DNA of 64,000 nucleotides, taken from a bacterium (lineage in GTDB: Bacteria > Krumholzibacteriota > Krumholzibacteriia > LZORAL124-64-63). The stretch's first letter is position 1. The number at the start of each line of letters is the position of its first letter. The stretch lies in NCBI GenBank assembly GCA_016712675.1, contig JADJQR010000001.1, forward strand, positions 1,426,001 through 1,490,000, read 5' to 3'. The notes under the pieces are model-generated. The model saw nothing but the letters and a program-made list of their open reading frames with translations. It was not told the origin of the DNA and did no database searches. The translations under genes and the position numbers were made by a program. Shown here in pieces: positions 43,977 through 51,871 of this stretch.

Positions 43977-44882
43977 ATGGAGACGTTCTGGACCGACCCC
44001 CGGATCGACGAGCCGTTCCGCCACAAGGTGGGACTGGCCGAGATGCTCAAGGGTGGGGTCATCATGGACGTGACCAACGCCGAGCAGGCGAAGATCGCGC
44101 AGGAGGCCGGCGCGGTCGCCGTCATGGCACTCGAGCGCATTCCCTCGGATATCCGCAAGACCGGCGGCATCGCCCGCATGTCGCAGCCCGCCATGATCAA
44201 GGCCATCCAGGATGCGGTCTCGATCCCGGTCATGGCGAAAGTGCGTATCGGGCACTTCGCCGAGGCGCAGATCCTGCAGGTCCTCGGCGTCGACTTCATC
44301 GACGAGTCCGAGGTGCTGACGCCGGCGGACAACGCGAACCACATCCACAAGCACGACTTCAAGGTCCCGTTCGTGTGCGGATGCCGGAACCTGGGCGAGG
44401 CGCTGCGGCGCATCGGCGAGGGCGCGGCCATGATCCGCACGAAAGGCGAGGCGGGCAGCGGCGACGTCGTGGAAGCCGTCACGCATATGCGCGAGGTCAT
44501 GACCCAGATCCGGCGCCTGACCACGCTGCGCGAAGACGAGCTGATGGCCGAAGCCAAGAACCTGGGCGCGCCGTACCACCTCGTGGTGGCGACGGCGAGG
44601 CTGGGCAAGCTGCCCGTGCCCAACTTCGCGGCCGGCGGCATCGCGACGCCGGCCGACGCCGCCCTGATGCGCCAGCTGGGCGCCGAGACCGTGTTCGTCG
44701 GCAGCGGCATCTTCGCCAGCGAGGATCCGGCGCCCCGCGCGCGCGCGATCGTGCAGGCCTCGACGCACTTCGACGACCCGCAGGTCCTGCTCGAGGTCTC
44801 AATGGACCTCGGCGAGCCCATGCGCGGCCGGGCCGTGAACGAGATGCAGGAGAGCGAGAAGCTGGCGGGCCGCGGCTGGTGA
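43977..44882 (+). CDS. pdxS: Pyridoxal 5'-phosphate synthase, PdxS subunit
   Basis: Lyase of the DXP-independent PLP pathway, combining ribose 5-phosphate, glyceraldehyde 3-phosphate and ammonia from PdxT. The 301-residue barrel carries [17 protein letters not shown], the active-site lysine region [27 protein letters not shown] and [15 protein letters not shown], all highly conserved. AGGAGG lies just before the ATG. The stop overlaps pdxT (TGATG). Confidence 0.98.
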   Translation: METFWTDPRIDEPFRHKVGLAEMLKGGVIMDVTNAEQAKIAQEAGAVAVMALERIPSDIRKTGGIARMSQPAMIKAIQDAVSIPVMAKVRIGHFAEAQILQVLGVDFIDESEVLTPADNANHIHKHDFKVPFVCGCRNLGEALRRIGEGAAMIRTKGEAGSGDVVEAVTHMREVMTQIRRLTTLREDELMAEAKNLGAPYHLVVATARLGKLPVPNFAAGGIATPADAALMRQLGAETVFVGSGIFASEDPAPRARAIVQASTHFDDPQVLLEVSMDLGEPMRGRAVNEMQESEKLAGRGW

Positions 44883-45481
44883 TGAATGCTCCGACGGGAA
44901 TGCCTGTCGGCCTGCTGGCGCTGCAGGGCGACTACGAGCGTCATGAGGCGTCGTTCCGCGCGCTGGGCTGCGCGACGGCCCGTGTGCGGCGGCCGGGCGA
45001 ACTGGCTCGCGTGCGCAGCCTGGTCATCCCCGGTGGCGAGTCGACCACGCTCACACGCCTGATCGACCTGGCCGGGCTGCGCGGCCCCCTGCTGGAGTTC
45101 GCGCGGGAGCTGCCGGTCATGGGCACCTGCGCCGGGCTGATCATGCTGGCCCGCGAGCTGGCGGACGAGGCCGTGGCGATCCACGGCGTGCGCACGCTGG
45201 GCGTGCTCGACTGCGCAGTGCGCCGCAACGCGTACGGTCGACAGGTCGACTCCTTCACGGCGCCGGTGGCGCTGCAGGACGCGGCGGCCTCGCCGCAGCC
45301 GTTCCCGGCGGTGTTCATCCGGGCCCCGCGCATCGTGTCCTGGGGCCGCGACGTCGAGATCCTGGCTGAACACGGCGGCAGCCCGGTCGCCGTGCGGCAG
45401 GGGCGCCTGCTGGGCTTGACATTCCACCCGGAACTGACGGGCGACCTGCGGCTGCACCGGCTGTTCCTGGGGATGGGCTGA
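44882..45481 (+). CDS. pdxT: Pyridoxal 5'-phosphate synthase, glutaminase subunit PdxT
   Basis: Glutaminase of 199 residues that delivers ammonia to PdxS. Present are the N-terminal GLLALQGDYERHEASF, the IPGGESTTLTRLI oxyanion motif, the nucleophile Cys in MGTCAGLIMLA and the catalytic His-Glu in LTFHPEL. The start codon overlaps the pdxS stop, so both subunits are made from one coupled transcript. Confidence 0.96.
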   Translation: MNAPTGMPVGLLALQGDYERHEASFRALGCATARVRRPGELARVRSLVIPGGESTTLTRLIDLAGLRGPLLEFARELPVMGTCAGLIMLARELADEAVAIHGVRTLGVLDCAVRRNAYGRQVDSFTAPVALQDAAASPQPFPAVFIRAPRIVSWGRDVEILAEHGGSPVAVRQGRLLGLTFHPELTGDLRLHRLFLGMG

Positions 45482-45578
45482 GGCAGCGCGCACGGTCCAC
45501 GGGAACCGGATCGCGGACCGGACGGGCGGCGGCTGATCGTGTCACGGGGCATGGCGTGGCGAGCAGCGGAAGGTGGCG

Positions 45579-46622
45579 ATGATGCGATTCGGGCGGGGAT
45601 TCGGGGCGCGCGCACGGCGCGCGGCCGTGACGACGGCGATGATGGCACTGGTTGCGACGGCCGGATGCGGCGGCGGCGATGACGACGGGGGAGGCGGCAT
45701 CCAGCCGGAGCCATGCTCGATCACCAACGTGACCACCGGAACACAGGCCTCGTGGCTGGTGGGCGTAGACGGTCCGGTGAACCTGCGCTGGGACCGCACG
45801 GGAACGGCCGAGGCGGTCAAGATCGAACTTCTGAAGGCGGGGTCGGTCGTGCATGACGTTGTACCCTCGACGGACAACGATGGCTTCTTCCTCTGGTTGC
45901 CGTCGACGGGAGGCCAGCCCGACGGCAGCGATTTCGGACTGCGCGTCACCGCGCTGGGGGAGGCCGGCTGTTCCGGCGAACGAAACGGGCTGACGATGCG
46001 GGATGTGTCCGGCTGCGAGCTGGCCTGGAACGTGGTGGAGATCGCGGACGTCATCGCGGGGCAGACGTTGAACCTGTCGTGGACCTCGACGGCGACCACC
46101 GGTACCGTGGACATCGAACTGTGGCAGGACGATCTCGGCAGCGAGCCCCAACTGGTGGGCGTCGTCGTTGCCGGCACCGACGATGATGGCGCCTACACCT
46201 GGGAGCCCATCGACAGCTTCCATTTCGGGAGCAACGACTGGTTCGTGTTGCGGCTGGCGGACCCGATCGTGCCCGACTGCGAGGTGTGGACCGAGACGTT
46301 TCGCATGACCGATACCGTCGTCTGTTCCTGCGCCGTGAGCGGGTTTCCGGTCGGGGGCACGTTTGCACCTGGCAGCACCATGAGTCTTTTCATCGAGCAG
46401 GAGAACGGGAGCGGTCTCGTCGACCTGCGGCTGGTGGCAGGAGCGCTGCCCGTCACCAACGGCACGATCGCCACGAACGTGCCGGTCGGGCAGTACCATG
46501 ACTGGGTGGTCACGGACTACGGATTCGCGGGCGGTGAACGGACGCGCTTCCGGATCCGCGCCACGGACTCCGCCGACGGGTATTGCGTTGGCCAGAGCGA
46601 CGTGTTCACGATCCCGCGATGA
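45579..46622 (+). CDS. Lipoprotein with tandem Kre9/Knh1-like beta domains
   Basis: A basic, hydrophobic leader ends in ALVATAGC, a workable lipobox, so the protein is probably lipid-anchored. The mature part begins with a Gly/Asp-rich spacer (GGGDDDGGGG) and then shows three ~90-residue repeats of the form (V)NLRWDRTGTAEAVKIELLKAG / LNLSWTSTATTGTVDIELWQ / MSLFIEQENGSGLVDLRLVAG. Each repeat has a tryptophan-threonine start and a later turn with GxxxW. This is the pattern of the Kre9/Knh1 Ser-Thr-rich family fold seen in bacterial surface proteins. Function unknown. ATG 45579 or 45582 both suit the AAGG site. Confidence 0.72.
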   Translation: MMRFGRGFGARARRAAVTTAMMALVATAGCGGGDDDGGGGIQPEPCSITNVTTGTQASWLVGVDGPVNLRWDRTGTAEAVKIELLKAGSVVHDVVPSTDNDGFFLWLPSTGGQPDGSDFGLRVTALGEAGCSGERNGLTMRDVSGCELAWNVVEIADVIAGQTLNLSWTSTATTGTVDIELWQDDLGSEPQLVGVVVAGTDDDGAYTWEPIDSFHFGSNDWFVLRLADPIVPDCEVWTETFRMTDTVVCSCAVSGFPVGGTFAPGSTMSLFIEQENGSGLVDLRLVAGALPVTNGTIATNVPVGQYHDWVVTDYGFAGGERTRFRIRATDSADGYCVGQSDVFTIPR

Positions 46623-47467
46623 GGATGCGACAGGACCGCCAGCGGCGGTGGCCGGCAGCGGTCTGGCTTGCGTCGCTCGGCCTTCTGCTGGCGGGTACGG
46701 CGGCCGTGCCGGCACCCGCCAGCGGCGCCTGGAACGAGTTCGGACTCCGGGCTTCGGCGGTGCCTGCCGCCGGCGACACGATTGTCGAGCCGTTCTTTGC
46801 CTTCGTCCTCGGCTGCGCCGAGGCCGATTCGCTGGGAACCTGGGATGGGGTGGACGTGGCTGCGTTCGCCATCGCGCGGGGACGTCCTTCGCGACTGCCC
46901 GTGGACCTGCTCGTGTCGGTCCAGCGACGTCGGCCCGCGCCCGGCACCGAAGGCCGGTACGCGGGGGCGCGCGTGCTGGCGGAATGGGTGATCGCCTTCG
47001 ACCGCCCGCTCGGCTTCCCACTGCCGTACAGCATCCTCGGCTATCATCCGGGCAGCCTGCGCCTGTCGCGCACCCTGCAACTGGCCGAACTCGCCGCTGT
47101 CGACCTGACATTGCGCTGGCGGGAGAAGCGGCGGCAACAGGAGCGGCCTCTCGACAGCGTGCGCGTGTTCGCCTGCGAGAAGGGCTATCTTCTCCTGGAC
47201 GCCGACGGCGTGGTCGATCGCCTGCTGGGCGACCTTCTGGACGACTCGTGGACCGTGGGTTTCGTGACCGCGCGGGATGGCGCCGCCAGGCTGGGCCTGG
47301 GCCTGATGCTGGGGCGGGACGGTCGGCCGATCTACGGGGAGTTCGACTTCGCGCGCGATCGGATCGAGGCGCACGGTCGACCGCTGGCCGGCGCACTCGC
47401 CTCCGCGGCGCGGCGCTGGCTGGATCCGACCGGTGGCCTGCTGCCCGAGCCCTGGGTCGAGGAATGA
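46619..47467 (+). CDS. Secreted protein of unknown function
   Basis: 282 residues, no family recognised. A signal peptide ([20 protein letters not shown], then hydrophobic, cleavage near PASG) precedes a mixed alpha/beta chain with a long strand-rich first half ([40 protein letters not shown]) and a charged [14 protein letters not shown] segment near the middle. Start ATG overlaps the stop of the lipoprotein gene (ATGA), so both are made together and probably sit in the same envelope compartment. Confidence 0.68.
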   Translation: MRMRQDRQRRWPAAVWLASLGLLLAGTAAVPAPASGAWNEFGLRASAVPAAGDTIVEPFFAFVLGCAEADSLGTWDGVDVAAFAIARGRPSRLPVDLLVSVQRRRPAPGTEGRYAGARVLAEWVIAFDRPLGFPLPYSILGYHPGSLRLSRTLQLAELAAVDLTLRWREKRRQQERPLDSVRVFACEKGYLLLDADGVVDRLLGDLLDDSWTVGFVTARDGAARLGLGLMLGRDGRPIYGEFDFARDRIEAHGRPLAGALASAARRWLDPTGGLLPEPWVEE

Positions 47468-47507
47468 GCGGCCGGTCGCGCCCGTGCGCGACTGCCGGGA
47501 GGCGGCA

Positions 47508-47780
47508 ATGGAGCGGCTGGAATTGCGCGTCGTCGGGCGCGTACAGGGCGTCGGCTACCGCTGGCAGGCGCGCGAGGAAGCCCTGCGCCTGGGGCTGACC
47601 GGATGGGTGCGCAACCGCGTCGACGGATCAGTGCACCTCCTGGCCGAGGGACCTAAGCCGGCGCTCTTGGCGCTGCTGGCGTGGACGCGGCAGGGGCCGG
47701 TGCGGGCGCGGGTCGAGGCGGTCGAAGCCGTCTGGTCGGCAGCCGAAGGCACATGGGACGACTTCACGATCACGGGGTGA
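47508..47780 (+). CDS. acyP: Acylphosphatase
   Basis: Small cytoplasmic enzyme (90 residues) hydrolysing acyl phosphates. The catalytic Arg is in [18 protein letters not shown] and the catalytic Asn in [19 protein letters not shown], the two residues that define the family. ATG 47508 has GGGAGG six bases upstream. The following gene starts four bases after the stop. Confidence 0.95.
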   Translation: MERLELRVVGRVQGVGYRWQAREEALRLGLTGWVRNRVDGSVHLLAEGPKPALLALLAWTRQGPVRARVEAVEAVWSAAEGTWDDFTITG

Positions 47781-47784
47781 CGGC

Positions 47785-48732
47785 ATGACGCACGGCGGCA
47801 GCGGGGACGGGACGTACGGCAGGCCAGACGGGCGCTGGCTGGTGGCCGTCGACGTCGACGGCACGTTGCTGGACACGGAGTTCGACCAGGTGCTGCGCCT
47901 ACGTGAGATCGAGGCGCTCGAGTCGGTGCGCAGGGCGGGGCATGTCGTGGCCCTCTGCACGGGCCGGAACCTCAATTCCACCAGCAGCCTGCTGGCGCGT
48001 TCGGGCTGGGAGCCGGCCGACCTGCCGATGGTGCTGCTGAACGGCGCCGTGGTCTGGGCCGGCGAGCCCCGCCGCCGCATCGCCTGCCACGTGCTGGACG
48101 GGGACGAGGTGCGGGCGCTGGTGCGCCTGTTCCGCGAGCACGGAACCGTGCCGATGGTGTATGGTACCGATGATGACGGCGGGGTCCTGCGCCACGAGGC
48201 ACGGCCGGTCAACGACGTACTTGGCCGTTACCTGCTGGGACGCCGCGACAACACCGGCGGGCTCGAGGTCGTGGAGGACCTGCTGGCCTGCGACTGGCGC
48301 CAGGCGCTCGAGGTGGGGACCATCGACGAGAAGCCGCGGATCGAGGCGCTCAGCCGTGCCATCGCGCAGCAGCTGCCCGGACGCGTCAAGGTGATCAACA
48401 CGCGCTCGCTGCTGGGCGGCGGGCTGTATTACTGGGCCGAGGCCTTCCACGCCGCCAGCGACAAGGGCGCGGGGTTGCGCACGCTCGCCGCCCATTGCGG
48501 CATCGCGCAGGCGCGGACCGTGGCCATCGGCGACAACTTCAACGACCTGGACATGTTCGCCTGGGCGGGGGTCAGCGTCGCGATGGCGGGCAGCCCGCGC
48601 GAGGTGGCCGAGCAGGCGGACTACGTGACCGGGGAAGTGGCGGCCGGTGGAGCCGCCACGGTCCTGCACGGGATCGCCGCCGGCACGTTCCCCCCGGCCG
48701 CCCACGGCCCCGTGCGGAAGGAGACGGCATGA
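47785..48732 (+). CDS. Cof-type HAD-superfamily phosphatase
   Basis: 315 residues. HAD motif I is VAVDVDGTLLDTE (nucleophile Asp and acid/base Asp), motif II is CTGRN, and motif IV is AIGDNFNDLDMFAWAG, with a C2b cap between ~95 and 230. This is the Cof/YidA-like group, which dephosphorylates sugar phosphates or flavin/PLP intermediates. The tail is Ala/Gly rich. The stop overlaps the next gene's start (ATGA). The exact substrate is unknown. Confidence 0.88.
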   Translation: MTHGGSGDGTYGRPDGRWLVAVDVDGTLLDTEFDQVLRLREIEALESVRRAGHVVALCTGRNLNSTSSLLARSGWEPADLPMVLLNGAVVWAGEPRRRIACHVLDGDEVRALVRLFREHGTVPMVYGTDDDGGVLRHEARPVNDVLGRYLLGRRDNTGGLEVVEDLLACDWRQALEVGTIDEKPRIEALSRAIAQQLPGRVKVINTRSLLGGGLYYWAEAFHAASDKGAGLRTLAAHCGIAQARTVAIGDNFNDLDMFAWAGVSVAMAGSPREVAEQADYVTGEVAAGGAATVLHGIAAGTFPPAAHGPVRKETA

Positions 48733-50363
48733 ACGGCCGCGCCGATGATCCCGCCCGTCCGCAGCGCCCATTCGCGGCTCCCAAGCCCGACGATTCCGGC
48801 AGCGACAAGCGGGAACGCTCGGGCGCCGAGGCCGGCGGCGATGACGTCGGCCTGCGCGAGATGGGCTACGCCATGGTCGACCTGGCGGTCGAGTACCTAC
48901 AGGGGCTCGAGGGTCGCCGCGTCTACGGACCCCTGACGCCCGCCGGCCTGGACGACACGTTTGCCGAGCCGCTGCCCGAGGAGGGCACGCCGTTTGCCGA
49001 CCTGGTCCAGGACTGCCGCAACCGGGTCTTCCCGAACACGATGGCCATCGGCAGCCGCCGCTACTTCGGGATGATGAACCCGGCGCCGCTGCCGCTGGCG
49101 GTCTTCAGCGAGGCGCTCTGCGCGGCGATGAACCAGAACACCGCCTCCTGGCGCCACGCGCCGTCGGGCACCGCCATCGAGAAGCGGGTGATCCGCTGGC
49201 TGTGCGACCTCTTCGGCCTGCCCGGCCGCAGCTTCGGCACCATGACCGACGGCGGCTCGCTGGCCAACATCACGGGCCTGAAGCTGGCGATCAACCGCGT
49301 GCTCGGGCGGGACCTATCGCGCCCGGGCGACGACTCGGCCCCGGGGGCGGAACTGGCCCGGTTGACGTTCTACGTCTCGGCACAGGCCCACTATAGCTTC
49401 GAGAAGGCGGTCGACCTGCTCGGGTTGGGGCGCGCGCAGTTGCGCCGCATCCCGGTCGACGACCTCTACCGCGTCGACCTCGGGGCGCTGGAGGCGGCGA
49501 TCACCGCTGACCGCCAGGCCGGGCTCAGGCCCGCCTGCATCATCGGCATCGCCGGCACGACCAACACCGGGAGCATCGACAAGCTCGACCGGCTGGCGGC
49601 GCTGGCTGCGCAGTACGGCTGCTGGTTCCACGTCGATGCCGCGTACGGCGGCGCGGTGATGCTGAGCGAGATGTACCGCCCGATGCTCAGGGGCATCGAC
49701 CGCGCCGACTCGATCACCGTCGACCCGCACAAGTGGTTCTACATGCCGTTCTCGGCCGGCGGCATCCTTGTCCGCGACGGCGACTTCCTGCGGCGCAGCT
49801 TCCTCGTCCACCCGGAGTACTACATGGAACGGGTGCAGCGCGACGCCGCCGCCGGGACCGCGCCGCCGCCGGATCGCCGCGGCTTCCATCACGGCGACAA
49901 GGTGAACTTCTTCCAGTACGGGATCCAGGGCAGTCGGCGGCTGAATGCCCTGAAGCTGTGGCTGGCCCTGCGCGCGGTCGGCCGGCGGCAGTACGCCGCG
50001 TGGGTCGAGAAGGACATCGAGCTGGCGCGCGTCCTGGCGGCGCGGATGCGCCGGCAGCCCGACTTCCGCATCCTGGGCCCGAACACGCTGGGCGTCTGCA
50101 ACTTCCGCTGGGAACCCCGGCTGCCCGACGGGGGTATGCGCTTTTCCGATGCGCAGAACGACCGGCTGAACCGGGAGTTGCAGGACCTGGTCGAGCGCGA
50201 AGGCGACGCCTGGTTCAGCTACACGGTGCTGGATGGGCAGGTGGCCTTGCGCGTGAACGTCGAGAACCGCAACATGGAGCAGGCCGATATCGAGCGGCTG
50301 GTAGGCGTCATCCGGCGCGCAGCCGATCGCCTGCTGGAGGCCAACCCCGACCCCGTCGAATGA
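48729..50363 (+). CDS. PLP-dependent group II amino-acid decarboxylase
   Basis: 544 residues. PLP lysine lies in ITVDPHKWFYMPFSAGG, and the pocket segments GTTNTGSIDKL, WFHVDAAYGGAVML and MTDGGSLANITGLKLA are typical of aromatic-L-amino-acid/2,4-diaminobutyrate/glutamate decarboxylases of group II. The ~45-residue N-terminal extension is low complexity. Substrate cannot be assigned from sequence; the family covers aromatic, acidic and diamino acids. Start ATG overlaps the HAD gene stop. Confidence 0.88.
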   Translation: MNGRADDPARPQRPFAAPKPDDSGSDKRERSGAEAGGDDVGLREMGYAMVDLAVEYLQGLEGRRVYGPLTPAGLDDTFAEPLPEEGTPFADLVQDCRNRVFPNTMAIGSRRYFGMMNPAPLPLAVFSEALCAAMNQNTASWRHAPSGTAIEKRVIRWLCDLFGLPGRSFGTMTDGGSLANITGLKLAINRVLGRDLSRPGDDSAPGAELARLTFYVSAQAHYSFEKAVDLLGLGRAQLRRIPVDDLYRVDLGALEAAITADRQAGLRPACIIGIAGTTNTGSIDKLDRLAALAAQYGCWFHVDAAYGGAVMLSEMYRPMLRGIDRADSITVDPHKWFYMPFSAGGILVRDGDFLRRSFLVHPEYYMERVQRDAAAGTAPPPDRRGFHHGDKVNFFQYGIQGSRRLNALKLWLALRAVGRRQYAAWVEKDIELARVLAARMRRQPDFRILGPNTLGVCNFRWEPRLPDGGMRFSDAQNDRLNRELQDLVEREGDAWFSYTVLDGQVALRVNVENRNMEQADIERLVGVIRRAADRLLEANPDPVE

Positions 50364-50376
50364 AGGAGAGTTCCCG

Positions 50377-50865
50377 ATGAAGCGTACCGTCATCCTCGCA
50401 TTGCTGCTGCCGATCCTGGGCCTGCTGGCGGCGGTGCCGGTCCCGGCCCTGGCCGCGCTCAAGGGCTCCGGCGACGTGGTCAAGGCCGTGCCGCGCCAGA
50501 AGGCACTGACGGCGGCTCGCGGCCAGCGCCTCACCTTCGAGGTGTCGCTGGCCATCGCGCCGAAGTGGCACCTGTACGCCCATGGCGACACGAACTTCAT
50601 CGGCGTGGACCTAGTACCGCAGGAGTCGTTCCCGCTCGAGGAATTCGACGCGGTCTATCCCGCCGGCGAGCCCGGGGAGTTCTTCGGCGAGAAGGTCATG
50701 ATGATCGAGGGCAACCAGGTGATCAAGGCCGAGGCCCAGGTCCCCGAGACCCTTGCGGCCGGCGTGCACAAGGTGAAGTTCGGCGTGACGGTGCAGGCCT
50801 GCGACGACAAGACCTGCCTGGCGCCGGCCAGCCTGCCGGTCGAACTGGAACTGACGGTCAAGTGA
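50377..50865 (+). CDS. Secreted DsbD N-terminal (DsbD-alpha)-like protein
   Basis: 162 residues with signal peptide (MKRTVILALLLPILGLLAAV..., cleavage near ALAA). The mature domain has the DsbD-alpha fold pattern: VSLAIAPKWHLYAHG and the two-Cys block VTVQACDDKTCLAPASLPV near the C-terminus. It lacks the membrane and gamma domains of full DsbD, so it must receive reducing power from another CcdA/DsbD-like protein. The GGAGAG ribosome site is clear. Its stop overlaps the RRM gene (GTGA). Confidence 0.85.
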   Translation: MKRTVILALLLPILGLLAAVPVPALAALKGSGDVVKAVPRQKALTAARGQRLTFEVSLAIAPKWHLYAHGDTNFIGVDLVPQESFPLEEFDAVYPAGEPGEFFGEKVMMIEGNQVIKAEAQVPETLAAGVHKVKFGVTVQACDDKTCLAPASLPVELELTVK

Positions 50866-51140
50866 GCGGGACGCTCCGCATCTATCTCGGCGGCCTGCCG
50901 GACGAGGCCACCACCGGGGACGTGCGCGCGCTGCTCGAGCGTTTCGGCGAGGTGCTGGCGCTCGACCTGATCACCGACGGCGAGACCGGATTGCCGCGCG
51001 GATTCGGCTTCGCGACGATGACCGCGGCCGCCGGGGCCGCCGCCGTCGCGGAACTGGACGGGCAGCCCTGGCGCGGCGGCACGCTGCGCGTGAACGAATC
51101 GCACGACCGGGGCGCCCCGGCGCCCCGGCGTTCCTGGTGA
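50862..51140 (+). CDS. RRM-domain RNA-binding protein
   Basis: 92 residues forming one RNA-recognition motif. RNP2 is LRIYLGGLP and RNP1 is LPRGFGFATM, followed by AAVAELDGQPWRGGTLRVNES and a short Arg/Pro tail. Bacterial single-RRM proteins of this kind (cyanobacterial-type Rbp) bind RNA in stress or localisation roles. The GTG start is inside the stop of the DsbD-alpha-like gene. The function here is unknown. Confidence 0.9.
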   Translation: MSGTLRIYLGGLPDEATTGDVRALLERFGEVLALDLITDGETGLPRGFGFATMTAAAGAAAVAELDGQPWRGGTLRVNESHDRGAPAPRRSW

Positions 51141-51195
51141 CACATCCCGTGCGCCGGCGCCCGTGCCGGACGCGCGCCCCCCGGCAAGGAGCGCC

Positions 51196-51732
51196 ATGAC
51201 GACCGCCTATCCGCGACCGGTGCCCGGCGACTACCATCCGTACCACCAGCGTTACCTCGACCTGGTGCCCGCCGGCGAGGCCGACGCGCTGGCCTGCCTG
51301 CGCCGCCAGGGCCTGGCGATCATGGAGGGCTTCAAGAAGCTCGACGAGCAGGCGGGGGATCATCGCTATGCGCCGGGCAAATGGTCGGTCAAGGAGGTGC
51401 TCGGCCACCTGGTCGACACCGAGCGCGTGTTCGTATTCCGCGCGCTGTGGATCGCGCGCGGCGAGCCGAACGAGCAGCCGGGAATGGACGAGGTGGTCTG
51501 GGGCGCCAACTCGAACGCGGGGCGCCGCCGGCTGGACGAGCTGTGGCGCGAGCACCACGTTGCGCGAACCGACCACCTGCGCCTGCTGCGCAGCTTCGAT
51601 ACCGCCGCGCGGGCCCGGCGGGGGCGCGCCAACGGCGTCGAACTGACTGCCGCGGCCGTGCCCTGGCTCATCGCCGGTCATGAGCGCCACCATCTGGACG
51701 TCCTGCGCGAACGCTACGGCATCGCCATCTGA
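51196..51732 (+). CDS. DinB-family four-helix protein
   Basis: 178 residues. Four helices with the three metal-ligand histidines of DinB-like proteins: VLGHLVDTERVFVFRAL, a WREHHVAR segment and AGHERHHLDVLRERY at the C-terminus. Many such proteins are annotated DinB-like; they bind zinc or nickel and some are thiol transferases. No promoter is evident. ATG 51196 follows AAGGAG. Confidence 0.82.
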   Translation: MTTAYPRPVPGDYHPYHQRYLDLVPAGEADALACLRRQGLAIMEGFKKLDEQAGDHRYAPGKWSVKEVLGHLVDTERVFVFRALWIARGEPNEQPGMDEVVWGANSNAGRRRLDELWREHHVARTDHLRLLRSFDTAARARRGRANGVELTAAAVPWLIAGHERHHLDVLRERYGIAI

Positions 51733-51767
51733 GCCGCCCGGGAGCGACCCGGCCGCGCGGTTGCCCC

Positions 51768-51796
51768 TTGGCGCCTCCGGTCTCCTGCCTTACCCT
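51768..51796 (+). promoter_or_regulatory. Sigma-70-type promoter for CTD-bearing secreted protein
   Basis: TTGGCG (51768-51773), a 17-base spacer and TACCCT (51791-51796), 75 bases before the ATG. Confidence 0.45.
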
Positions 51797-51871
51797 GCAC
51801 CGGGTACGCTCCCATCCGTCCCGCCGTCGGCGGCGGGCGGTCGGATCACCCTGCAGCGGAGGTCGGGCGCC

